A program made the translations under genes and the position numbers. DNA of 64,000 nucleotides, from NCBI GenBank assembly GCA_963710315.1, contig CAVPZW010000007.1, positions 310,001-374,000 of the forward strand. Direction: 5' to 3'. Under the pieces are notes generated by a model. It had not been told where the DNA came from, made no database searches, and saw only the letters and a list, made by a program, of their open reading frames with translations. Each line of letters begins with the position of its first letter. Position 1 is the stretch's first letter. Positions 27,576-36,501 of this stretch are shown here, piece after piece. This DNA is from Palsa-360 sp963710315. GTDB lineage: Bacteria > Acidobacteriota > Terriglobia > Acidiferrales > UBA7541.

Positions 27576-27674
27576 CTAGCGCATGGCTTCGCGCTTACGC
27601 CGCCAAATAATGATCCCCACAATCACGACAGCCAAAATCCCAGAGAGAACTCGAACTACTGTTGCTTCGTCCAT
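27576..27674 (-). CDS. 32-residue single-pass membrane peptide between tadC and DUF192
   Basis: ATG at 27674 is preceded by AGGAGGAAGAAAC, a very strong Shine-Dalgarno sequence at good distance, and TAG is at 27576. The peptide has a short acidic N-terminus (MDEATVVR), one hydrophobic segment of about 17 residues (VLSGILAVVIVGIIIW) and a basic tail (RRKREAMR), i.e. an N-out/C-in small membrane protein by the positive-inside rule. It lies 39 bp after TadC and 43 bp before DUF192, in line with the operon. Too short for usual gene finders; no known family. Confidence 0.65.
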   Translation of the reverse strand: MDEATVVRVLSGILAVVIVGIIIWRRKREAMR

Positions 27675-27713
27675 TGTTTCTTCCTCCTATTTAATTGAAG
27701 TGCATTTATTCGA

Positions 27714-28622
27714 TTACGGACTGAAAGTCCGTATCAAAGCTATCGCCGCGGGCCCCAGAATTACGACGAACATCGACGGGAAAATGAAAAACACAAGTGC
27801 TGGAACCATTTTCACGGATGCCTTGTTGGCCAATTCCTCGGCCTTCTGGCGGCGTTTCATGCGCATGGTATCCGAGTGCACGCGCAGGGCCTTGGCAAGA
27901 TCGGTACCAAATCGGTCGGTTTGAATGAGCATGGCGACAGCGGTCTTGATGTCATCCACGCCCGTTCGCGTGCCCAAGTCGCGCATCGCGTCCGCTCGTC
28001 CCTTGCCGAACCTCGCTTCCATGTTCATGAGCTTCAACTCTTCGCTCAGCTCGGGACATGTAAGCTGAAGTTCCTGACTGACTCGAAATATCCCCTGGTC
28101 GAGCCCCAGGCCCGCTTCCACGCACACAGTCAAAAGGTCCAGGGCGTCCGGCAAACCTAGAACGATTTTCTGCTGCCTGGCACGTATGCGGGAAGTGAGC
28201 CAAAAATCCGGCGCCAGGTATCCGATAATTCCGGCCAACGCCAGAATCAGGATGGAATTGAATTGGTAGATCCCCGTAAACCAGACCAGTGCCAGCAGCA
28301 AAACGGGCAAAATAATTTTGGCGCCTTGAAACGCCAGAATGGACTCTGGTCTACGATAGCCCGCCCGAATCATCAGGAAGCTTGTGCGCGAAACATCCTT
28401 GGTCGATGGCGGGACGATCTTTCCCACATCCTGCAAGACGCGCTCGACTCGCTCCTGCTGTTTTTGACGGAAAGGAATCGCCGGCACCGCCGATTTCGCG
28501 TCCCTCCACAGCCGAGTCAAACGCTCGCGGGCCGGATCGTTGGGCGGCATCACGATCATGACAAAAGTCATGCCCACGACTAGAGCCGCCAGGAAGATTA
28601 CCGCAATGGTTGTCCAAATCAT
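27714..28622 (-). CDS. tadC: TadC-like Flp pilus assembly inner-membrane protein
   Basis: ATG 28622 has AGGAG at good spacing. The 302-residue product is a T2SSF-domain protein: an N-terminal membrane segment, a soluble stretch, two central membrane segments, the cytoplasmic T2SSF core GLPDALDLLTVCVEAGLGLDQGIFRVSQEL with the DAMRDLGTRTGVDDIKTAVAMLIQ and LAKALRVHSDTMRMKRRQKAEE elements, and a C-terminal membrane helix ending in IRTFSP. It should pair with TadB in the platform that the CpaF ATPase drives. It lies 22 bp after tadB. Confidence 0.92.
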   Translation of the reverse strand: MIWTTIAVIFLAALVVGMTFVMIVMPPNDPARERLTRLWRDAKSAVPAIPFRQKQQERVERVLQDVGKIVPPSTKDVSRTSFLMIRAGYRRPESILAFQGAKIILPVLLLALVWFTGIYQFNSILILALAGIIGYLAPDFWLTSRIRARQQKIVLGLPDALDLLTVCVEAGLGLDQGIFRVSQELQLTCPELSEELKLMNMEARFGKGRADAMRDLGTRTGVDDIKTAVAMLIQTDRFGTDLAKALRVHSDTMRMKRRQKAEELANKASVKMVPALVFFIFPSMFVVILGPAAIALIRTFSP

Positions 28623-28644
28623 TTCAGGCTCCTTTCGCGAGCGG

Positions 28645-29616
28645 TCATACCTCGATATTGACGATCTTCCATAAAATGAGTCCGCCAATGATCATCATGC
28701 AGACAGCTATAATGAGCGCGATAATTCCATAAATATCCGTGTATAAAACTTTGCCGTACTCCGGGTTCAGGATATTAATCAAGACCAGCATGGAGGGCGG
28801 AAGCAAAGTAAGAATGACCGCCGTCAACCGGCCTTGCGCGGTGCGGACCCTTACCTCCCCGCGAATCTTGAAACGGTCGCGGACTGTCGCGGAGAGATTG
28901 CCCAAGATTTCCGCGAGATTGCCGCCTGTTTCATCCTGAATGATCAGCGCCGCGGCAAAAAATCTCACGTCTTGCAGGGGCACGCGCTTGGTCAAGTTGG
29001 TCAGGGCTTCTCGAAAGTGCAGGCCCAAGTGCTGTTCTTCAAAAGTCTTGCGAAATTCGCCGGCGATTGGTTCGGTCATTTCCTGGCCAACAATCTCCAT
29101 GCCTGTGTTCAAGGCGTGGCCCGAGCGAACGGCGCGAGCCAGGAGGTCGATCGCCTCGGGAAAGCTGCTCTCAAATGCTCTTAACCGCTTGTGCCGCCGG
29201 ACATAGACCGTGGCGATCGGCACGGAACCCACGCCTAAGCCGCACAGCAGGGGAATAAAAACGTTGCCGATAAACAAATGAACGATCAGGTAGGTCCCCA
29301 GAGTCAGCACGCCAGTTGTCAGAATAATTTGTCCGGGTTTCGTATCCATTCCCGCCTGAATGAGCAGGGCCCGGACGTACTCCGCGCGCGACCAATTTTC
29401 CAGCACACGATTCAACCACGGCAAAGTGCTTAGGCCTTCGTCACGAATCAGCTGCGCGCTTGCCGAAACCTCAAAAGATTCTTGCGCTGGAGCGCTAACT
29501 TCGAGGCGCCGGGAAATCTGCTGGACCCTCTCCCGGCCTCCAATTAAGGCGAAACCCAGAACACCCGCGATGATCGCGGCGCCGATGACGACAATTAGGA
29601 TCAATACCATGGTCAT
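28645..29616 (-). CDS. tadB: TadB-like Flp pilus assembly inner-membrane protein
   Basis: The 323-residue protein has the same architecture as TadC: N-terminal helix (ILIVVIGAAIIAGVLGFALIGG), paired helices near residues 100-130, a T2SSF core (SFPEAIDLLARAVRSGHALNTGMEIVGQEM; FFAAALIIQDETGGNLAEIL; RTAQGRLTAVILTLLPPSMLVLI) and a final helix. TGAGGAA sits three bases before the first ATG and nine before a second at 29610, which fits ribosome spacing better. Stop and start with cpaF are separated by only a few bases. Confidence 0.92.
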   Translation of the reverse strand: MTMVLILIVVIGAAIIAGVLGFALIGGRERVQQISRRLEVSAPAQESFEVSASAQLIRDEGLSTLPWLNRVLENWSRAEYVRALLIQAGMDTKPGQIILTTGVLTLGTYLIVHLFIGNVFIPLLCGLGVGSVPIATVYVRRHKRLRAFESSFPEAIDLLARAVRSGHALNTGMEIVGQEMTEPIAGEFRKTFEEQHLGLHFREALTNLTKRVPLQDVRFFAAALIIQDETGGNLAEILGNLSATVRDRFKIRGEVRVRTAQGRLTAVILTLLPPSMLVLINILNPEYGKVLYTDIYGIIALIIAVCMMIIGGLILWKIVNIEV

Positions 29617-29620
29617 TTCC

Positions 29621-30916
29621 TCAGTATTTCATCTCGGGCCGGAACATGGTTGGCGGCAATTGAATCCCCGCCAGCGTCAGTTGTTCGGTGCAGCGCGGAC
29701 GAATCCCGGAGGGCATGTACTCGCCCAATACCGTGCCGTCTTCCCCGATGCCCGCTTTCTTGAACCCGAATATTTCTTGGATTGTGACAACGTCGCCTTC
29801 CATCCCGGTGATTTCCGATATCGAAATAACTTTGCGGGTGCCGTCGCTAAGACGAGAGATCTGCACAATAATATTGATGGCCGATGCCGCCTGCTGGCGG
29901 ATGGCCTTTTCCGGCAGATTCAAACCCGACATGGCCGCCATGGTTTCCAACCGGGAAAGAGCGTCCCTCGCAGAATTCGCGTGAATGGTTGTGAGAGACC
30001 CGTCATGGCCCGTATTCATGGCCTGCAACATGTCCACAGCCTCTTCGCCGCGGACCTCGCCGAGTACGATGCGGTCCGGACGCATACGCAGGGAGTTGAT
30101 CACCAATTGCCGCTGGCGCACGGCGCCCTGGCCTTCAATGTTGGGAGGGCGTGTTTCGAGCCGCACCACGTGTTCCTGGCGGAGCTGCAATTCCGCCGCG
30201 TCTTCAATGGTGATGATGCGCTCGCGATTGGAAATGTAGGACGAAAGGATGTTCAACATGGTCGTCTTACCGGAACCGGTGCCGCCGGAAATCAGGATAT
30301 TCAATCGCGCGCGCACGCAACCTTCCAGAAATTGCAGCATGTTGGGCGTCAGCGATTTATTGGTCAGCAAATTCTCGGCGGTGAGCCGGTCGCGGCCAAA
30401 TCGGCGAATGGACAGGCAGGAGCCATCGAGCGTAAGCGGTGAGACGATGGCGTTCACGCGCGAGCCGTCCGCCAGGCGCGCGTCAACCATGGGTGAAGAA
30501 TCATCCACACGCCGGCCAACGGCGGAAACGATTCGATCGATGATCAAGCGAAGGTGCGCCTCGTCTCGAAACTGGACGTTGGTACGTTCCAGCTTGCCGT
30601 GGCGTTCCACGAACACATCGCGGTAAGAATTCACGAGAATATCCGAGATGGTCGAGTCCTTCAGCAGCGGCTCCAGAGGACCGAGTCCGAACACCTCGTC
30701 CAACAGCTCCTGCGTCAACTTCTCTTTTTCCAACATGGACATCGGCGTGGCTTCGCCGCTGACCAGCGACTCGATGGTACGGGTCAGGTCGCGGCGCACC
30801 ATTTCCCGGTCCATGGACTGCATCCGGTCCAGGTTGATCTTCTGAATGAGATTCCGATGAATCGTTACTTTCAACGCATTCATGTCGGATCGAGATGGCG
30901 ACGACGAAAGAGACAT
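29621..30916 (-). CDS. cpaF: CpaF/TadA-type secretion ATPase
   Basis: The 431-residue protein is a type II/IV secretion-system ATPase of the tad class. It has an N-terminal domain (LTQELLDEVFGLGPLEPLLKD..ISDILVN), the Walker A motif GGTGSGKTT around residue 220, an Asp box (IITIEDAAELQL), Walker B (RPDRIVLGEVRGEEAVDMLQAMNTGHDGSLTTIHAN) and the following His-containing boxes. It powers Flp pilin assembly at the cytoplasmic face with TadB and TadC. It lies four bases from tadB and eight from cpaE, so it is co-transcribed. Confidence 0.96.
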   Translation of the reverse strand: MSLSSSPSRSDMNALKVTIHRNLIQKINLDRMQSMDREMVRRDLTRTIESLVSGEATPMSMLEKEKLTQELLDEVFGLGPLEPLLKDSTISDILVNSYRDVFVERHGKLERTNVQFRDEAHLRLIIDRIVSAVGRRVDDSSPMVDARLADGSRVNAIVSPLTLDGSCLSIRRFGRDRLTAENLLTNKSLTPNMLQFLEGCVRARLNILISGGTGSGKTTMLNILSSYISNRERIITIEDAAELQLRQEHVVRLETRPPNIEGQGAVRQRQLVINSLRMRPDRIVLGEVRGEEAVDMLQAMNTGHDGSLTTIHANSARDALSRLETMAAMSGLNLPEKAIRQQAASAINIIVQISRLSDGTRKVISISEITGMEGDVVTIQEIFGFKKAGIGEDGTVLGEYMPSGIRPRCTEQLTLAGIQLPPTMFRPEMKY

Positions 30917-30924
30917 TTATTCTC

Positions 30925-32103
30925 CTACCTGGATGAATTGGACGAAAAGAAATTCCCGAGCCCGCTGCGCCGCGGCGCGACAGGAGCCCCTGTCAATTCC
31001 GTTGCAAACTGCCGAAGCCGCGAAACAATGGCATTGTCATGATTGTCGGCCAGCGGTGTGCCAACGTTCACCGCATCGTTGACCTTGGCGAAATTATTGG
31101 GAAGCCGCAAAAAAACGTTTCGCTTGGTTCTGTGCTCGATGCTCTTCAGGACTTCATCGTCCCGCCGGTGCCAGCGGTTTATGACCAGGCGCAGGATGCT
31201 GGCATCCACCTTCTGTGCGATCAGAGCGGACACCAGTCTTTCCACAGCCCAAAGGGACGTAACATGCGCCTCGGACACCATGAGCACATTGCGCGCTGCC
31301 CCAACAAACTCGGCCCATTCCGGGGGACAATGCACGCCCACGTCCGCCACCACATAGTCGCTGTGGATCTGGGCCACTTCGGCAATCCGCGGAATCCCGC
31401 TCAATCCGATATTGGCCCATTCGTTGGGATCGGAAATTCCCCCAAGCACGAACAGGCCGCTCTTGTGCTGCGTCATCAACCCATCGAGAAGGTGGCTGTC
31501 CATACGGTCGAAACTCTTTGCCGCTTCGCGCAGGGAGAACTTAGGCTGGAGGTCCAGCATCAAATTTGCGAAGCCCAATGGCCTGGCAAAGTCCAGTAGT
31601 GCTACTCTCTTTCGACTGATCTGTGCGAGTTGCACCGCGAGGTTCACCGCTATCGTGGTCGTTCCTACCCCGCCTTTGGCGCCGATGACCGCGATGAGTT
31701 TTTTGGGCCCGACTGAGGTTACCGTGCCGCGGTCCTGCTCGAACCTTGCCAGCACTTCCTGCAGGACAGCGACTTCAGCCGGCTTGTGTAGAAATTCGCG
31801 AACTCCGTAGCGCATCGCGCGCATTAAGAGCGCGGAATCCGGTTCCTGCAGCGCGGAGCAGGCCACAATTCGAATTGCCGGCGACAATCGGTGAAGAAAT
31901 GCGGCAACCTCAAATTGAGGGCCGGGATCGACAGGGGCCAAATCCAAAAGCACAACTTCGGGCAATGCATCCATCAGTGCGGGATAGTTTTCGGGCGTGT
32001 CCGCGAACTCGAAGATCTGCCGCGCCATGCCTGTTTCCTGGAGGCATTTCGCCAAAGCGGCGCGACTCACCGCGTCGTAGCTAACCACTGCTGCTGTCAA
32101 CAT
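30925..32103 (-). CDS. cpaE: CpaE-like protein: receiver-like domain fused to MinD-type ATPase
   Basis: The 392-residue protein has an N-terminal receiver-like domain (residues 1 to about 125; VVLLDLAP with the aspartate strand, GVREFLHKPAE at the end) and a C-terminal ParA/MinD ATPase domain with a deviant Walker A (IGAKGGVGTTTIAVNLA) and SDYVVADVG for Walker B. CpaE/TadZ proteins place the pilus machine at the cell pole in other bacteria. The ending (RRSGLGNFFSSNSSR) is family-like. Located between cpaC and cpaF in the usual tad order. Confidence 0.92.
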   Translation of the reverse strand: MLTAAVVSYDAVSRAALAKCLQETGMARQIFEFADTPENYPALMDALPEVVLLDLAPVDPGPQFEVAAFLHRLSPAIRIVACSALQEPDSALLMRAMRYGVREFLHKPAEVAVLQEVLARFEQDRGTVTSVGPKKLIAVIGAKGGVGTTTIAVNLAVQLAQISRKRVALLDFARPLGFANLMLDLQPKFSLREAAKSFDRMDSHLLDGLMTQHKSGLFVLGGISDPNEWANIGLSGIPRIAEVAQIHSDYVVADVGVHCPPEWAEFVGAARNVLMVSEAHVTSLWAVERLVSALIAQKVDASILRLVINRWHRRDDEVLKSIEHRTKRNVFLRLPNNFAKVNDAVNVGTPLADNHDNAIVSRLRQFATELTGAPVAPRRSGLGNFFSSNSSR

Positions 32104-32161
32104 GGTTTTTCTCGCTCTCCCCTGCCCGCATAGCGATAGCTCTTCATGTGATTCCCATGGT

Positions 32162-33640
32162 TCATGGTTTCATCCCCGGTTGAGGAGCGTCCGCTTTCGC
32201 CGGCTCCATGAATGGCGTGGGAAATTGTGGACCTGCTGGAATCTGGTCCGGTGCGAGCGGCTTCACGATTCTAGGAGTGACCAGGATCAAAAGCTCGGTC
32301 TTGGACTTGCTGAATTGAACGCTCTGGAACAACTTGCCAAGCACGGGGAGGTCGCCGATTCCCGGTATCTTGCTCATCAACCTGGTGACTCGATCATCCA
32401 CCAGCCCGGCGATCGCGAAGCTCTGGCCGTCGCCCAGGTCCATTTCCGATTCCACACGCCTGGTCGATAGCGCGGGGATGGTGAAACCCGAAATCGTGAG
32501 CGAGTTGCTGTAATCCAGTGCGCTGACCTCGGGCTTGACCTTCAAGTGAATCTGGCCATTCTCCAGAATCGTTGGGGTAAAGGTAAGCCGTACCCCATAT
32601 TCTCTGAACTGAATCGTTATGGCGTTGCCGCCGACGGATGACTGCACCACGGGATATGGAAATTCGCCGCCCGCCAGAAAGCTGGCTTCCTTACCGGTCG
32701 CGGTCAAAAGGTTGGGTTCCGCCAGAATTTGCAGCACATTCTTGTTTTGCAGAGCCTCGATGGTCGCGCCCAGGTTGAGGTCGGGGCGGAACAGGAAGAT
32801 ATTCAGCAAATTGCTGAAACTGAAATTCGATGCCAGGTTGGCGGAGCTAGTGCCGCCCCCTGAAGTACTGCCCGATGAAAGCGAGCTTAAGACCGGCGGA
32901 GTGAACTCTCCAGTCCCTGCCGCGCCAATCGTGCTTCCCGGTCCGGTAGGGGAGTTGCCTGGGCTAAACAGGTTGACGCCGAATTGGCTCAAATTGGACC
33001 GGTCAACTTCAGCAAATTTCACTTGCAGAAGGATTTCTCCCAGCAAAGGTGCAGTGGGCGCTTCCATCAAATTGACGACCTTGGGTGTAACAGCCGATAC
33101 GATGGCCAAAATTTGGGCTTGCGCGGCTTTCGTCGAGGCGCGACCCGAGATCATCACCAAGTCCTTGGAGGCCTCCACGCGAATCGGCTCGTTCGGAAAA
33201 ACTTCGCGAATCTTCTGGCTTAAGCCCAGGATGTCCAGGTCCACGAAAATCTCAAACGTCTGGCTTTGATCGGACTCGTCCCAAATGATCAGAGAGACTC
33301 CCCCAGGCGTTTTCCCATTGAGCAGAACCTGAAATGGGCTGATCACAATCGCGTCGGCAATATTCGGATCGGCGATGGAAACGCGTTTTACGCGTGTGGG
33401 TGAACTGATGACCAGCGAGCGTCCCACCAGCAGATGCAAGCGATCGTTACCCTCCGCCGCGGCTTGTTGGGGAGGCTGGGCCTGTTGCGCAAGCATATTA
33501 TCGGCGCCCATGGGCGGCGCCACCGCGGTAATGGCCGCCGTATCCTGCGCAAAGAAAGGAGTCGCGCAGGCCAGGATGGCGAAACATACCGTACCGATCG
33601 TCGTAGCTGCCTTGGTCTTATTCATATGGTCGTTGCTCAT
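32162..33640 (-). CDS. cpaC: CpaC/RcpA-type pilus secretin
   Basis: The 492-residue protein has a signal peptide (ATTIGTVCFAILACATPFFAQ), an N-terminal pilus/BON-like region (LHLLVGRSLVISSPTRVKRVSIADPNIADAIVISP), a short N-domain (VFPNEPIRVEASKDLVMISGRA), and the secretin core: LQILAEPNLLTATGKEASFLAGGEFPYPV, FTPTILENGQIHLKVKPEVS, LDYSNSLTISGFTIPALSTRRVESEM, and LPVLGKLFQS..F.KSKTELLILVTPRIV. It forms the outer-membrane pore for the Flp pilus. AGGTGA lies before ATG 33640. A low-complexity Ser/Gly/Thr stretch around residues 245-275 may be a surface loop. Confidence 0.95.
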   Translation of the reverse strand: MSNDHMNKTKAATTIGTVCFAILACATPFFAQDTAAITAVAPPMGADNMLAQQAQPPQQAAAEGNDRLHLLVGRSLVISSPTRVKRVSIADPNIADAIVISPFQVLLNGKTPGGVSLIIWDESDQSQTFEIFVDLDILGLSQKIREVFPNEPIRVEASKDLVMISGRASTKAAQAQILAIVSAVTPKVVNLMEAPTAPLLGEILLQVKFAEVDRSNLSQFGVNLFSPGNSPTGPGSTIGAAGTGEFTPPVLSSLSSGSTSGGGTSSANLASNFSFSNLLNIFLFRPDLNLGATIEALQNKNVLQILAEPNLLTATGKEASFLAGGEFPYPVVQSSVGGNAITIQFREYGVRLTFTPTILENGQIHLKVKPEVSALDYSNSLTISGFTIPALSTRRVESEMDLGDGQSFAIAGLVDDRVTRLMSKIPGIGDLPVLGKLFQSVQFSKSKTELLILVTPRIVKPLAPDQIPAGPQFPTPFMEPAKADAPQPGMKP

Positions 33641-33664
33641 CTCGATTTCACCTTCTGCCCTGCT

Positions 33665-34499
33665 TTAGTGAGTTTGAAATTTCGATTCTTCCTTCTTATC
33701 GCCGCGGATTACTTCCACATTGAACAGGTCCGGCGGTGGAGGAGCGGCGGCATTTACGGGCGCATGCGTGGTCTTCGCCACAGTGGGCGGAGGAGTGGGA
33801 ACGCCGCCGAAAAGGAATGCTTGCAGCACCGGAGGCGGGTCCACCTTTTTCGAATCGAGCGTATTGCGAAGCGCTAACTGGATTCGCCCTTGCGTGCTGG
33901 CCATGGTTAGAGCGTTGGCGTCTTGCGGACTCACAAGCAGCGTGATAACCGGAACATTCTGAGGCTTCCCTTCGCGATCTTGTTCCACTTTCTGTCCAGC
34001 CGCCATGACGCGCACATTTTCCAAGATCGTCCGGGTGATATTGCCGCTAGTTCGTACCGCCCGTCACCAGAACATCGACCATCGTTCCCGGCACTACAAA
34101 TCCGGCGACTCCAATGACGTCATTGACGGAGACGGAAACAGCGCGCATCCCGTCCGGTATGGTTGCCGAAAGTCCAGCCCCGCCATCCTTGGGAGCGAGC
34201 TTTCCCTCCAGCAGCGGCTCATTCTCAACCATGGAGGTAATGACGGCTCGGCCCACGCAATCCTCAACCCGAGTAAACATTCCTTGAACCGGCTCAGCGG
34301 CAGGCCAAGTGACCAGCCTCATATCACCGGCTTGCAGGCGCGATCCAAGCGGCAGCGGTTTGGAGGAAACCACAACCTGGATCGTGGGCATGGACTTGGC
34401 TAGAGCCAACTTCTTGAACTGCGTAAATACGAAACCGCCGGCGAGAAGGCCGACTATCAAACTGATCGCGAGACCACCGCCAAGACGTTGCCAATTCAT
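33665..34499 (-). pseudogene. cpaB: CpaB/RcpC pilus assembly protein, split by one extra base
   Basis: Starting at ATG 34499, the frame encodes a membrane anchor (LAISLIVGLLAGGFVFTQF), an SAF-type domain (VVVSSKPLPLGSRLQAGDM) and a CpaB core ending VPGTMVDVLVTGG, then meets TAG near 34052. The next frame continues at once with NITRTILENVRVMAAGQ and runs to 33665 with the proline-rich tail seen in the family (PPPPDLF). Removing one T from AACTAGCGGC restores a single reading frame of about 277 codons. Since every other tad gene is intact and the two halves are well conserved, this is either a very recent mutation or a sequence error. Confidence 0.88.
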
Positions 34500-34532
34500 T
34501 TTTTCACCTCTGCCAAAATTTCAGACGCCCAC

Positions 34533-35087
34533 TCAGATACCCGCAATGACTGCTCCACAGCACAGGAGCGTAGCCGCGGCGGCAGCCACGCCAAACGGAA
34601 GCGTGGTCGCGCCGGCATTGTCCAGACTGAACTCCGGATGCGGTTTCAGGCCGAATACAAAGAACCCGCGCACCAGCTCCCACATATTCCTCAGAGTTAC
34701 CAGAAATCGCCTTTGCCAAATCATTTGCAGCAAGGCGATGAACCCCGCAATTGCGATGGTGGCCAGAAGCAGGTGAAAAATTTCTTCCCTGCCCACAATT
34801 GCCCCAAGCGCGCCCATCAATTTCCAATCTCCGGCTCCCAGGCCGCGCAGCAATACCACCGGCAGTAAAATCCCCAATGCGATTCCGGCGCCAAAGAATG
34901 ACGCCTTCATCCCCGCCCAGCCGAAATACACTGAATTGGCCGCGATACCAATCGAACATCCGGAAACCGTCAACCAGTTTGGGAGGCGATGCGTGCGCCA
35001 GTCGATCCAGCCGCCGATAAGTCCGACGCCAATCGCGAGTCCCCAAATGGTGTATGTCACCGAGTTCAATTTCAGATCCCTTTGCAA
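34533..35087 (-). CDS. cpaA: CpaA/TadV prepilin peptidase
   Basis: The product (184 residues from TTG 35087; in-frame TTG 35069 or GTG 35060 are possible shorter starts) is an A24 aspartic peptidase. It has GWIDWRTHRLPNWLT (first catalytic Asp) after the first helix and GLGAGDWKLMGALGAIVG (GxGD motif, second Asp), with about five membrane helices. It trims the leader of Flp pilins and TadE/F pseudopilins at the cytoplasmic side. Placed between the pilin genes and cpaB as expected in tad loci. It lacks the N-methyltransferase domain of PilD-type enzymes, as usual for TadV. Confidence 0.9.
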   Translation of the reverse strand: MQRDLKLNSVTYTIWGLAIGVGLIGGWIDWRTHRLPNWLTVSGCSIGIAANSVYFGWAGMKASFFGAGIALGILLPVVLLRGLGAGDWKLMGALGAIVGREEIFHLLLATIAIAGFIALLQMIWQRRFLVTLRNMWELVRGFFVFGLKPHPEFSLDNAGATTLPFGVAAAAATLLCCGAVIAGI

Positions 35088-35317
35088 GCTGCATTTAATT
35101 TCTGCAGATTGAATTTCCGTGTTTCAAAATCACCGAACAGTAGGCAACGGTTTTGTCCTTGTTGCCTTCGACAAGCCACGGACGCTAAAACCTTGCGCGC
35201 CCGGACGGATCTTGCGCTGGCGCATCTCCCTGCTTCCCCTGAAAGCGCCGTTGGCCGGCGGAGACTTCACTACTCGCCGCCGGCTAACAGCGGCATCGTC
35301 CTTTAATATTCCCCTAC

Positions 35318-35504
35318 AGAGTCTGGCAACTGCCGGATTCCTTGCTGCCGTATCCTTCACGGCCCTGATTTCCCGGGAACTAATGGCCATCGATGCGATA
35401 GCCGCCAGGAAAACCAAAACCAAGCACTGTCCATTCTCTGCCGACTCCTGCCCCGACATTCCCTTCCACAAGTGGTGGATAAGAAGCTTCTCGCCTATCC
35501 ACCA
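35318..35504 (-). pseudogene. decayed fourth Flp pilin
   Basis: Directly after and in frame with the stop codon of the pilin at 35505, the translation reads LWKGMSGQESAENGQCLVLV followed by FLAAIASM. This lines up with LWKDESGQDLTEYALLLVL and IALVAIASM of the three intact pilins. The essential Glu after the leader is replaced in context (ESAENG), the hydrophobic stretch is broken, and no start codon or Shine-Dalgarno sequence precedes it. It is best read as a relic of tandem pilin duplication. Confidence 0.65.
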
Positions 35505-35675
35505 CTAGGTGGCAACTGCAAGGTCACTAGCCGTCGTGTTAAACGCGGTCTGGAGTGCTGTTGCAATGCTCCTCATCGAAGCAATTGCTACCAAGGCAAT
35601 CAAAACTAACAGCAATGCGTACTCCGTTAGGTCCTGCCCTGATTCGTCCTTCCACAGATGGGAAAGAAATTGCAT
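35505..35675 (-). CDS. flp: Flp-family type IVb pilin, copy 3
   Basis: The 56-residue pilin has a short leader (MQFLSHLWKDESGQ), the processing-site region DLTEYALLLVLIALVAIA with the conserved Glu at +5, and a short tail ending SDLAVAT. GAGGACGAT lies before ATG 35675. Nearly identical in its first 40 residues to copy 2; the tail differs (TALQTAFNTTASDLAVAT). Confidence 0.9.
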   Translation of the reverse strand: MQFLSHLWKDESGQDLTEYALLLVLIALVAIASMRSIATALQTAFNTTASDLAVAT

Positions 35676-35686
35676 ATCGTCCTCCC

Positions 35687-35857
35687 TTAGGTGGTGATTG
35701 CAAGGTCACTCGCTGCCGTACTGAATGCGGCCTTGAGTGCCGTTGCAATGCTCCTCATCGAAGCAATTGCTACCAAGGCGATCAAAACTAACAGTAGTGC
35801 GTACTCCGTTAGGTCTTGCCCTGATTCGTCCTTCCACAGATGGGAAAGAAGTTGCAT
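35687..35857 (-). CDS. flp: Flp-family type IVb pilin, copy 2
   Basis: The 56-residue pilin has the leader MQLLSHLWKDESGQ, then DLTEYALLLVLIALVAIASM and the tail ATALKAAFSTAASDLAITT. GGAGGAAT before ATG 35857 is a strong ribosome-binding site. It lies 11 bp after copy 3 in map order and 8 bp from copy 1, in one transcript. Confidence 0.92.
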   Translation of the reverse strand: MQLLSHLWKDESGQDLTEYALLLVLIALVAIASMRSIATALKAAFSTAASDLAITT

Positions 35858-35865
35858 ATTCCTCC

Positions 35866-36039
35866 TTAGGTGCCGACAGCGAGGTCGCTGGCCGCCGTGT
35901 TGTACACCGTCTGGATTGCCGTGGCCAGGGTCCTCATTGATGCGATCGCAACCAGAGCGATCAGAACCAACAGAAGCGCGTACTCTGTCAGGTCTTGCCC
36001 TGATTCGTCTTTCCACAACCGGTTGATTAGGTTCTTCAT
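35866..36039 (-). CDS. flp: Flp-family type IVb pilin, copy 1 (first of the array)
   Basis: The 57-residue pilin begins MKNLINRLWKDESGQ, then DLTEYALLLVLIALVAIASM and TLATAIQTVYNTAASDLAVGT. GGAGGATAGAA precedes the ATG at 36039, the strongest Shine-Dalgarno sequence of the three, and the gene is first in the array, so it may be the major pilin. Its leader and tail are the most different of the three. Confidence 0.92.
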   Translation of the reverse strand: MKNLINRLWKDESGQDLTEYALLLVLIALVAIASMRTLATAIQTVYNTAASDLAVGT

Positions 36040-36501
36040 TTCTATCCTCCATCTTAAGATAGGGGAATTTCCCCCTGGGACTCGCTTCCAATAGTGCATG
36101 CCTGCTTCCAATCTCGCGCCCGTCGCATTCGCTGCAAAATCGCTTCAACCCCTTCAAATTGCTCGAAATGTCGCATTGTTCCGTGCCTCCTGGCGTTTCC
36201 CGTTTTCCCTGCGTGCCCGTCTGTGAACAACGCGCCATCTGGAATGATCCTCTTCGTCGCCAGATTTGCTCCGCGAGCAGTTTGTTGCCGAGATTGTCGT
36301 CCATGGTCGAGAATGATTTGCCGAGAAAATCGGTGTCTACGATTGGAGACACGCCGGCCATATCTTGCGCGCCTTCAACAAATTGCTTCATCTCGAGGAA
36401 GTTTCGGAATCGATACAATCGAGAAAATAACAATTTTCCGATTGCAGGCATGTGCCAAGCCCTCAGGACAACGAATCTCCCGAGAGACTTGACCGCGAGT
36501 T
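36040..36501. other. non-coding region upstream of the pilin array
   Basis: About 460 bp separates the pilin array from the membrane protein upstream. Long open frames here are run-ons with no domain. This is the likely place of the pilin promoter. A near sigma-54 pattern (TGGCAC...TGCA on the minus strand around 36446-36462) has a 9-base instead of 10-base GG-GC spacing and is not claimed. Confidence 0.4.

Noticed and set aside
36446..36463. Sigma-54 promoter for the pilin array (TGGCAC...TGCA on minus strand)
   Set aside because: GG-to-GC spacing is 9, not the strict 10, and it is about 400 bp from the first pilin.
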